NCBI GenBank assembly: GCA_026392265.1
Contig: JAPLCL010000118.1
Span: 1-5,735, forward strand
DNA length: 5,735 bases
Reading direction: 5' to 3'
Source: Actinomycetota bacterium
GTDB lineage: Bacteria; Actinomycetota; Thermoleophilia; UBA2241
Below are positions 1-5,735 of the stretch, piece after piece. Each line of letters starts with the position of its first letter. Positions within the stretch are counted from its first letter, which is position 1. The notes under the pieces are model-generated. The model saw only the letters and a program-made list of their open reading frames with translations. It searched no databases and was not told where the DNA came from. A program made the position numbers and the translations under genes.

Positions 1-310
1 CGATCCACCAAGTGCTGGAACTCTGTTTGGGCGGCCGCGACATCATGAGCGTCGGCTGCGGTCGCGGCGGCGAAGGCGGCGGAGACGCCACGTCACCGGT
101 CGCCGGCATCACGCGCGTCTCGGCGGCGGCTTCGCCGCTCATGACGCGGGTAGCGGCGGCGTCGGAGGCCGGCGCGACCAGGGTCTCACCGGCGTCGGGC
201 GGAGTAACGGCCGTCTCCGCCGTGTCGGCGGCGCCGGCTGGCGTCTCGCCGCCTCCCGGCGGCTGTGCGGAACTGTCGTCGGGCAGTCTGCCCGTGGTCT
301 CGTCGTCCAT
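1..310 (-). CDS. Partial protein with disordered Pro/Ala/Thr-rich N-terminus and ETxV repeats, probable membrane protein; runs off left edge
   Basis: I translated this frame by hand because it has no stop inside the window. It gives 103 complete codons from an ATG at 310-308 to the left edge. A good Shine-Dalgarno (GGAGG, minus strand, 317-321) lies 6 nt before the ATG and fixes the start. The product starts MDDETTGRLP and is low-complexity, rich in Ala, Pro, Thr and Glu. Thr residues recur every 10-11 positions (23, 33, 43, 54, 65), four of them in the form [E/A]-T-x-V. The basic stretch RPPKQ (92-96) followed by SSSTWWI at the edge looks like the cytoplasmic flank and start of a transmembrane helix; this is inferred, since the helix itself lies outside the window. 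The gene is 64 bp downstream of aroA on the same strand, so co-transcription is possible. The family and function are not recognised. The plus-strand frame over the same bases lacks a ribosome binding site and is taken as a shadow. Confidence 0.72.
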   Translation of the reverse strand, partial: MDDETTGRLPDDSSAQPPGGGETPAGAADTAETAVTPPDAGETLVAPASDAAATRVMSGEAAAETRVMPATGDVASPPPSPPRPQPTLMMSRPPKQSSSTWWI

Positions 311-316
311 GCTCGC

Positions 317-321
317 CCTCC
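317..321 (-). promoter_or_regulatory. Shine-Dalgarno of the left-edge partial gene
   Basis: The minus strand reads GGGAGGGCGAGC before the ATG at 310. The GGAGG core is 6 nt from the start codon. This site is the main evidence that a real minus-strand gene begins here. Confidence 0.7.
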
Positions 322-374
322 CGGCTGGGTGACGCGTGTGCGGTCGCGGTGACTATGCCCTCTCTTTGCCCCGT

Positions 375-1688
375 TCAGCCTGTTCCCTGCTCCAGCGCCG
401 CCCAAAGCTCGAAGAACTCGGGGCAGGTCTTGCTCACGCAGTCGGGGTCCTCGACGACCACGCCGTGGGCTCGCAGCCCGAGCACGGCGAACGACATCGC
501 GATTCGGTGGTCGCCGTGCGGGTCGATGCGCCCGCCGGTCGGCGTGCCGGGGTACACGCGCAGGAAGTCGGGGCCGGAGGCCGTCTTGATGCCCAGGCGC
601 CGGAGGTTACTCTCCATGGCGGCGATACGGTCGGATTCCTTGAGGCGCACGTTGGCGATGCCCGTGATGGTCACGGGCGAGCTCGCGAAGGGGGCCACGG
701 CCGCCAGGGTCATGAACGTGTCCGAGATGTCGCTCATGTCGACGGTCAGGCCGGCGGGCGTGCCGGGGCCGGCGGGCGCAGCTGGGCCGGCCACCACGAC
801 GCCGTCCGGCTCTTCGCTCACAGAGCAGCCCATCGCCCCCAGCACGTCAAGGAAGCGGACGTCTCCCTGGAGACCGCTCTCACGGCGCAGCCCGAGCACC
901 TTGACGCGGCCGCCGGTGATGGCGGCGGCGGCGAAGAAGTACGACGCCGTGGAGGCATCCGGCTCGACGGCGTAGTCGCGGCCGCCGTAGACGCCCGGGG
1001 CCACACTGAAGTGCTCGTGCTCGCGGCGCTCGGCAGTCACGCCGAACTGCGCCATCATCGCAAGGGTCATGTCGACGTAGGGCCGGCTCACGAGGCCGTC
1101 GACGGTCAGCTCCAGGGGGGCGCGCCCGAGTGGCGCCGCCATGAGCAGCGCCGAGATGAACTGGCTCGAGGTGTCGCCGGGCAGCCGCAGGTTGCCGCCG
1201 GTCAGGCCGCGAGCCTCGAGCGTCAGCGGCAGGCGGTCGGCGTCTGGCGGCTCTGTCCGTGCCCCCTGGGCGCGCAGCGCCTCGAGGAGCTGCGCGAGCG
1301 GTCGGCGGCGGAGCTGGGGCGCCGCGTCCAGCCGGTAGCGGCCCGCGCCGGCGGCGCAGGCCGCAAGCAGGAACCGCGCCGCGGTGCCCGCCTCTGCGCA
1401 GAAGACGTCGGCGTCGGCGATCGGGATGCGGCCGGCGGCGCCCTGCACCCGCCAGCCGCCGGCACCCTCGTCCACGGCAAAGCCGAGCGCGCGCAGCCCG
1501 GCGGCGAAGGCCAGCGTGTCGTCGGCGGCGAGGGCGCCGCGCAGGGTCGAGGGCCCGGCGCCGAGAGCCGCGAGGAGCAGCGCCCGATTGGTGATGCTCT
1601 TCGAGCCCGGCACGCGCACGGTCGCGTCCAGCTCACTCACTGCCGGGCGGATCGTGCGCACGCGGGATACTTCCGGGCTGTCGCTCAT
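375..1688 (-). CDS. aroA: 3-phosphoshikimate 1-carboxyvinyltransferase (EPSP synthase)
   Basis: This cytoplasmic enzyme transfers the enolpyruvyl group of phosphoenolpyruvate to shikimate 3-phosphate, the sixth step of the shikimate pathway to chorismate. The 437-residue product has the usual family length. Visible landmarks are PGSKSITNR (27-35, Lys30 and Arg35 for substrate binding), the PEP loop AEAGTAARFL (98-107), the shikimate-phosphate segment GDTSSQF (171-177), SDTFMTLA (322-329, Asp323 matching the E. coli Asp313 base), KESDR (350-354, with Glu351), GDHRIAM (392-398, Arg395) and SKTCPEF (419-425, Lys420). The PEP loop has Ala104 and Phe106 where the E. coli enzyme has Met and Pro. 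An Ala/Pro/Gly-rich stretch (301-313) looks like a small loop insertion. The ATG at 1688 fits the family N-terminus but has no clear Shine-Dalgarno before it, so the transcript may be leaderless or poorly initiated, or the start may differ slightly. Downstream, 64 bp separate it from the partial gene. Confidence 0.97.
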   Translation of the reverse strand: MSDSPEVSRVRTIRPAVSELDATVRVPGSKSITNRALLLAALGAGPSTLRGALAADDTLAFAAGLRALGFAVDEGAGGWRVQGAAGRIPIADADVFCAEAGTAARFLLAACAAGAGRYRLDAAPQLRRRPLAQLLEALRAQGARTEPPDADRLPLTLEARGLTGGNLRLPGDTSSQFISALLMAAPLGRAPLELTVDGLVSRPYVDMTLAMMAQFGVTAERREHEHFSVAPGVYGGRDYAVEPDASTASYFFAAAAITGGRVKVLGLRRESGLQGDVRFLDVLGAMGCSVSEEPDGVVVAGPAAPAGPGTPAGLTVDMSDISDTFMTLAAVAPFASSPVTITGIANVRLKESDRIAAMESNLRRLGIKTASGPDFLRVYPGTPTGGRIDPHGDHRIAMSFAVLGLRAHGVVVEDPDCVSKTCPEFFELWAALEQGTG

Positions 1689-1797
1689 CTGGTGGGCTCG
1701 ATGATATCCCAGGGTCGGTGACTGAGGTTGGACGCGGAAGCAGCCGGGAAGCGATCTCCTCCGGCCTCATCCAGATGCGGGTCGTACGCCGCGTGGG
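1689..1797. other. Intergenic gap between the cytochrome c gene and aroA
   Basis: This 109-bp gap must hold the cytochrome gene's 3' end and any aroA promoter. On the minus strand TATCAT (1701-1706) resembles a -10 box 12 nt before the aroA ATG, but there is no matching -35 at 16-18 nt. No stable hairpin with a T-run was found that would mark a terminator. Confidence 0.5.
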
Positions 1798-2172
1798 CTA
1801 TTTGAACCCGTTGGTCACGTACTCCGCCACCGACTGGATCTCGGCGTCAGAGAGCCTGCCCGCGAACGCGGGCATGTTGGCGCCGCCATCGGTCACCTGT
1901 GCTACGACCTTATCGATGCTGGCTTCGTTCCGCAGGTCGGGTCCGGAACCGCCGGAACCGTCCGTCCCGTGGCAGCCGGCGCAGTTGGACGCGAAGACCG
2001 TGGCGCCATCGCTGGTCGCTGCGTCTCCGGCGGGTGTGCCCGTGTCGGTCGCCGCAGGAGTCGCGGCCGGCGTCGACGCCGGCGTCTCGGCGCTTCCGCC
2101 GGACGATCCGCAGGCGGCGACGACCAGCAGCAGCAGGACGGCGAGGGCTGAGGCCGTGAGGACCCTTCTCAT
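1798..2172 (-). CDS. Membrane-anchored lipoprotein cytochrome c (class I, single heme)
   Basis: This 124-residue product is a small electron carrier on the outer face of the cytoplasmic membrane. Residues 1-20 form a lipoprotein signal peptide (MRR, a Leu/Val/Ala core, then lipobox VAAC with Cys21 as the lipidation site). A Ser/Thr/Pro/Ala linker (about 22-55) follows. The globular domain (about 56-124) carries one heme-binding motif CAGCH (64-68, His68 as axial ligand) and GANMPAF (97-103), where Met100 is the expected sixth ligand. The C-terminal helix LSDAEIQSVAEYVTNGF is typical of the cytochrome c6/c551/cbb3-subunit III fold. A strong Shine-Dalgarno AAAGGAG (2178-2184) sits 5 nt before the ATG. 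No oxidase or reductase gene is nearby, so its partner cannot be named. It is on the same strand as aroA (109 bp downstream) and the GNAT gene (118 bp upstream), without close coupling to either. Confidence 0.95.
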   Translation of the reverse strand: MRRVLTASALAVLLLLVVAACGSSGGSAETPASTPAATPAATDTGTPAGDAATSDGATVFASNCAGCHGTDGSGGSGPDLRNEASIDKVVAQVTDGGANMPAFAGRLSDAEIQSVAEYVTNGFK

Positions 2173-2290
2173 ACGCGCTCCTTTCGCGATTGTCGTCGAG
2201 CCTCTTCCCCCTGGCGTCCGCCGCCAACCCCCGTCGTCTCCTCGTCGCGGTGACGACAGCCAGGATGGTTTGGGCGGGGATTGTGAGGGC
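2173..2290. other. Intergenic gap upstream of the cytochrome c gene
   Basis: This 118-bp gap contains the cytochrome ribosome binding site (AAAGGAG, minus strand, 2178-2184). It also holds a weak 5-bp hairpin (TCGTC 2242-2246, GACGA 2252-2256, 5-nt loop). The hairpin has no T-run, so it is not called a terminator. No convincing promoter boxes were found. Confidence 0.45.
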
Positions 2291-3232
2291 TCAGGCGCCG
2301 AGCGGCTTGGCGTACAGCTCGTAGGTGAAGGTCACGTGCATGCCGGCGCGCTCGTACATACGCAGCGGCTGAGTCTCGCCTTCGGCGTCGACCCCCAGCT
2401 CCACGCGCCGCTGCCCGCGAGCCGCCAGCGCGGCGAAGGTGTGCGCCAACATGGCGCCGCCGAGCCCCCGGCGGCGCCAGGGACGGCGCACGCCAAGCCC
2501 CTTGACCCAGCCGAGGTCGCCGTGGTCGTAGGCGATCAGCGCGGCGACCGCCTCGTCGCCGTCCCACGCCAGAAACCAGAGGTCCGCGTCGAAATCGGCG
2601 TGGCCGAGGAGTCGCGCGCTCCAGGCGTCGAACGGTTCTTCGCTCTGGCGGAAGTGGTCTTCGAAGGCCTCGTTCATGGCGTCGAACATGACGCGCGCGT
2701 CGGCGTCGACGCGAAACGCTCGGATGGCGATGCCCTCCGGGACCGGCAGCGCGACCACCCCGTGGCCGAGGTCGGCGCTCATACGGTAGACCGTGCGCGA
2801 CAGCGCGTAGCCGCGCCGCAGCAGCAGCTCGCGTTTGGCGTGGTTGACCCCGATGCAGAAGACGTCGAGCATCGGGGTCTCGTACCCCCGTGAGGCCGCC
2901 AGCTCGCGGCCGCGGCGCTCGGCCAGGTTCAGCAGGCGAGTCGCCAGCGCCGGCTCCTCGCGCTCGGGGCGCACCCAGAGGTCTGCCTCGAGCTCGCCCG
3001 TACGAAACTGGTCGCCGACGTAGGCATATCCTGCGAGGACCCGTCCGTCGCCGGTGGCGACCCACGCATCGTGAGCGAGCTCAAAGCCCTCCATGCCCCA
3101 ATCGCTCTCGATATCGTCGGCCGTGGTGTCGGGCTGGCCGACTTCCGCGACGTCGCAGGCGTTGAGCAGGTCGACGACCTCGGGCAGGTCGCTACGGGAG
3201 GCGGCTCTGATGCGGCTCGGGGCGGCGCTCAT
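2291..3232 (-). CDS. Tandem-domain GNAT family N-acetyltransferase
   Basis: This 313-residue protein has two GNAT folds in a row. It would use acetyl-CoA to acetylate an unknown amine in the cytoplasm. The C-terminal domain (about 167-313) is well preserved. KGLGVRRPW (244-252) leads into RRRGLGG (253-259), which fits the acetyl-CoA pyrophosphate loop R-x-x-G-x-G, and the end has the usual LGVDAEG and MYERAGM elements (279-285, 292-298). The N-terminal domain (about 6-150) keeps GNAT-like ends (IRAASRSDLPEV, LRRGYAL) but its loop reads RPEREEPALATRLL without the glycine pattern, so it is probably catalytically degenerate. Length and layout resemble mycothiol synthase MshD, but no mycothiol gene is adjacent and tandem GNATs of unknown substrate are common in high-GC Gram-positives, so that name is not applied. 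The start is 18 bp after the zinc-ribbon gene's stop and has no Shine-Dalgarno of its own, suggesting translational coupling. Confidence 0.9.
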   Translation of the reverse strand: MSAAPSRIRAASRSDLPEVVDLLNACDVAEVGQPDTTADDIESDWGMEGFELAHDAWVATGDGRVLAGYAYVGDQFRTGELEADLWVRPEREEPALATRLLNLAERRGRELAASRGYETPMLDVFCIGVNHAKRELLLRRGYALSRTVYRMSADLGHGVVALPVPEGIAIRAFRVDADARVMFDAMNEAFEDHFRQSEEPFDAWSARLLGHADFDADLWFLAWDGDEAVAALIAYDHGDLGWVKGLGVRRPWRRRGLGGAMLAHTFAALAARGQRRVELGVDAEGETQPLRMYERAGMHVTFTYELYAKPLGA

Positions 3233-3250
3233 AGCGCCATGGTACGCGAG

Positions 3251-3931
3251 CTAGTCGTCCTTGACGAGCACGGTGGAGGAGTTGGTGGCCTGGGCTGTCA
3301 CCGTGCCACCGACCGGCGTCCCCTCGACGGCCATCTTGAGGTGCGTGGGGTCTTTCACTGTGAACACGATGCGGAAGTCCTTGATGAGGGTCTCGAATAT
3401 CGCTTTCGCCTGCGCCGCCTTCTCCTTGTCGCCGGTGGCTTTGACGAAGTCGTCGACCGTGATCGCCAGGTCCGAGCCGTCGAGGTGCGCGGGGATCGTG
3501 TACGCTTTCTCGTTTCCGCTCGCGTCCGTGCCGGTCATCTTCACCTTGAAGTCCCCGCTCTTCAACGTGATCTCGACGGTGGCCGCTCCTCCATTGGGCT
3601 CGTTCCAGGTGCCGAGGAACGGCGAGGTGCCGCCGGTGCCACGGACGAAGAAGAACCACACCGCGATGATCGCCACCACGGCGAGTGCGGCCACGATGAT
3701 GATGGTGACCGTGGAATGCGAGAGGCCGCTCTTCATCGCTGGGGGCGCTGCCGGAGCACCATAGGCCACCGGGGCGCCATAGTCGGCCGGCGGCTCGTAG
3801 CTGGACGCGTAGCCGGAGGAGCCGGCGCCTGAGCCGGAGGCCGCTCCTGATGTGGCCACCGGGGCGCCGCAGTTGCCACACGTCCAATCGTTGTCGCGGA
3901 TCTCCTTGCCGCAGCTGGCACAGGTGGCCAT
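3251..3931 (-). CDS. Zinc-ribbon single-pass membrane protein with extracytoplasmic domain
   Basis: This 226-residue protein has three parts. Residues 1-23 form a short zinc ribbon with CASCG (4-8) and CGNCG (18-22); Cys4, Cys7, Cys18 and Cys21 are the likely zinc ligands. A flexible Ser/Gly then Tyr/Pro/Ala linker (about 24-66) follows, then a strongly hydrophobic helix (about 74-96, ending WFFFVR). By the positive-inside rule and family habit the ribbon would be cytoplasmic and residues 97-226 outside. The outer part begins SPFLGTWN and is predicted from its alternating pattern to be mostly beta strand, similar in style to lipocalin-like FLGTW domains; this is inference. The start is set by a near-consensus Shine-Dalgarno AAGGAGG (3936-3942) 4 nt before the ATG. 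It is probably the first gene of a unit with the GNAT gene, and diverges from the eight-cysteine gene. No specific function is recognised. Confidence 0.9.
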   Translation of the reverse strand: MATCASCGKEIRDNDWTCGNCGAPVATSGAASGSGAGSSGYASSYEPPADYGAPVAYGAPAAPPAMKSGLSHSTVTIIIVAALAVVAIIAVWFFFVRGTGGTSPFLGTWNEPNGGAATVEITLKSGDFKVKMTGTDASGNEKAYTIPAHLDGSDLAITVDDFVKATGDKEKAAQAKAIFETLIKDFRIVFTVKDPTHLKMAVEGTPVGGTVTAQATNSSTVLVKDD

Positions 3932-3935
3932 CGGC

Positions 3936-3942
3936 CCTCCTT
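3936..3942 (-). promoter_or_regulatory. Shine-Dalgarno of the zinc-ribbon membrane protein gene
   Basis: The minus strand reads AAGGAGG followed by GCCG and the ATG at 3931. It is one of the two strongest ribosome binding sites in the window and lies 2 nt downstream of a GC hairpin. Confidence 0.75.
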
Positions 3943-3944
3943 GA

Positions 3945-3963
3945 GCGCCGGCTCCGCCGGCGC
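3945..3963 (-). promoter_or_regulatory. GC hairpin in the zinc-ribbon gene leader
   Basis: The arms GCGCCGG (3945-3951) and CCGGCGC (3957-3963) are perfectly complementary, giving a 7-bp all-G/C stem with a 5-nt loop. In the minus-strand mRNA it ends 2 nt before the Shine-Dalgarno. It has no T-run, so it is more likely a leader structure than a terminator. Chance is not excluded at this GC content. Confidence 0.4.
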
Positions 3964-4061
3964 GCGTATCGGTTTCCCCTAGATTCTCGGCGGGAGGGCC
4001 GCCCCCCTTTAGGATGCCGTGGGTTCGCCCTCGTGGTCGGCGGGAATCCAGCTACTCAGGA

Positions 4062-4077
4062 GCCGCCTCTCGGCGGC
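4062..4077 (+). promoter_or_regulatory. GC hairpin in the eight-cysteine gene leader
   Basis: GCCGCC (4062-4067) and GGCGGC (4072-4077) form a perfect 6-bp stem around the tetraloop TCTC. The stem ends 5 nt before the GAGGAGG ribosome binding site of the downstream gene. Its position mirrors the hairpin in the divergent leader. Function is inferred only from placement. Confidence 0.35.
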
Positions 4078-4082
4078 GAGGT

Positions 4083-4089
4083 GAGGAGG
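4083..4089 (+). promoter_or_regulatory. Shine-Dalgarno of the eight-cysteine protein gene
   Basis: GAGGAGG lies 4 nt before the ATG at 4094. It decides both the strand and the start of this short gene, and argues against the longer plus frame that begins at 3850. Confidence 0.75.
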
Positions 4090-4093
4090 CGCG

Positions 4094-4339
4094 ATGAACA
4101 TCGGCAGGTGCCCCGGTCAGGACCGCATCAACTGGACCGCGGACGACATCTTCGACGTCCTCTGCCCGAGCTGTGGCAAGCCGATCGAGTACTTCAAAGA
4201 CGATCAGCGCCGCAAGTGCCCGGGCTGCGGCGCCATGGTGGAGAACCCGCGCTTCGACAACGGCTGCGTCGAGTGGTGCGCGGCCGCCGACAACTGCTCG
4301 ATCATGCGGGGGGTGCTGGCCGACGACCAGGGGGAGTAG
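4094..4339 (+). CDS. Small eight-cysteine zinc-ribbon protein
   Basis: This 81-residue protein is the only plus-strand gene in the window. It has eight cysteines: Cys6, CPSCG (24-28), CPGCG (42-46), and CVEWC (58-62) with Cys68. The two CPxCG knuckles, separated by the acidic/basic segment EYFKDDQRRK, form a classical zinc ribbon. Cys58, Cys62 and Cys68, perhaps with Cys6, could make a second metal site or bind an Fe-S cluster; that is inference. There is no signal peptide or membrane segment, so it should be cytoplasmic. From memory, small proteins with the same C-terminal C-x-EWC pattern occur in anaerobes and related bacteria, sometimes beside HD-domain phosphohydrolases, but none is present here and the function is unknown to me. 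Its Shine-Dalgarno is strong. It diverges from the zinc-ribbon membrane gene and ends 9 bp from the end of purB, which is on the opposite strand. Confidence 0.9.
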   Translation: MNIGRCPGQDRINWTADDIFDVLCPSCGKPIEYFKDDQRRKCPGCGAMVENPRFDNGCVEWCAAADNCSIMRGVLADDQGE

Positions 4340-4348
4340 GCTGGACGG

Positions 4349-5650
<1,302 letters not shown>

Positions 5651-5735
5651 GGCATCCCTCCACTGCGGAAGCGGCCGCGGCGCGCGGCGCGCGAGTACTC
5701 GGTTGCGGCCCGGATTCTCTCACATGGCGCGGGCG
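5651..5735 (-). promoter_or_regulatory. purB leader with clustered palindromes
   Basis: This edge region holds the purB ribosome binding site (GGAGG, 5657-5661). Three palindromes follow within 31 bp: GCGGCCGC (5671-5678), CGCGCG-G-CGCGCG (5681-5693) and CGAGTACTCG (5692-5701). The last is the only one that is not pure G/C and is the best candidate for an operator. No -10/-35 pair is convincing, and the region is cut off by the window edge. Confidence 0.3.

Noticed and set aside
12..332. Plus-strand 106-codon Ala/Ser-rich frame at the left edge
   Set aside because: It lacks a Shine-Dalgarno and is opposite the minus-strand frame that has a strong one, the same direction as aroA, and a plausible membrane-anchor start.
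1701..1706. TATCAT on the minus strand as an aroA -10 box
   Set aside because: No -35 element lies at the right distance and the transcript would start about 5 nt before the ATG; it is possible but unsupported.
336..1721. Plus-strand frame of 461 codons over aroA
   Set aside because: It is a shadow of aroA; the translation is Arg/Gly/Ala/His-rich without family motifs.
2233..2257. Hairpin downstream of the GNAT gene as a terminator
   Set aside because: The stem is only 5-6 bp and is not followed by a T-run on the minus strand.
1718..2893. Long plus-strand frame of 391 codons over the cytochrome and GNAT genes
   Set aside because: It is antisense to two well-supported genes with clear motifs, has no good ribosome binding site and its sequence has no recognisable domain. 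High GC content creates such frames.
2291..3232. Naming the GNAT gene mshD
   Set aside because: Length and tandem layout fit, but GNAT proteins of other function share them and no mycothiol gene is adjacent.
5724..5735. Possible plus-strand start (ATG GCG CGG GCG) at the right edge
   Set aside because: There are only four codons and no ribosome binding site upstream, so a divergent gene cannot be supported.

Overview
The window is about 5.7 kb of very GC-rich bacterial chromosome with long spurious open frames on the complementary strand of every real gene. The gene set is mostly core metabolism. A cytochrome c anchored through a lipoprotein signal, small zinc-ribbon membrane proteins, a tandem GNAT acetyltransferase and a PurB of Bacillus-like length and numbering all suggest a monoderm, high-GC lineage. 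An actinobacterial group such as Thermoleophilia or a relative is plausible, but this is an inference from composition and protein style, not a demonstrated placement.

Reading from the right edge, the minus strand carries purB (adenylosuccinate lyase, 5650-4349). It meets a small plus-strand gene for an eight-cysteine protein (4094-4339) tail to tail with 9 bp between them. A 162-bp divergent intergenic region (3932-4093) separates that gene from a minus-strand series: a zinc-ribbon membrane protein (3931-3251), a tandem GNAT acetyltransferase (3232-2291, 18 bp downstream), a lipoprotein cytochrome c (2172-1798), aroA (EPSP synthase, 1688-375), and the first 103 codons of a gene that runs off the left edge (310-1). 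That last gene has a disordered N-terminus with a repeating Glu-Thr-x-Val motif and begins what may be a membrane segment at the window edge.

aroA (shikimate pathway) and purB (purine synthesis) are housekeeping enzymes, and the cytochrome is an electron carrier on the outer face of the membrane. The zinc-ribbon gene and the GNAT gene look like one transcription unit. The 118-bp and 109-bp gaps flanking the cytochrome gene allow it and aroA to have their own promoters, although no convincing sigma-70 promoter or intrinsic terminator was found. No mobile element, CRISPR array, tRNA or rRNA was seen.

Nothing here is clearly a new multi-gene system. The best leads are the eight-cysteine protein, the repeat-bearing N-terminus at the left edge, and the matching GC hairpins placed just before the ribosome binding sites of the two divergent genes.
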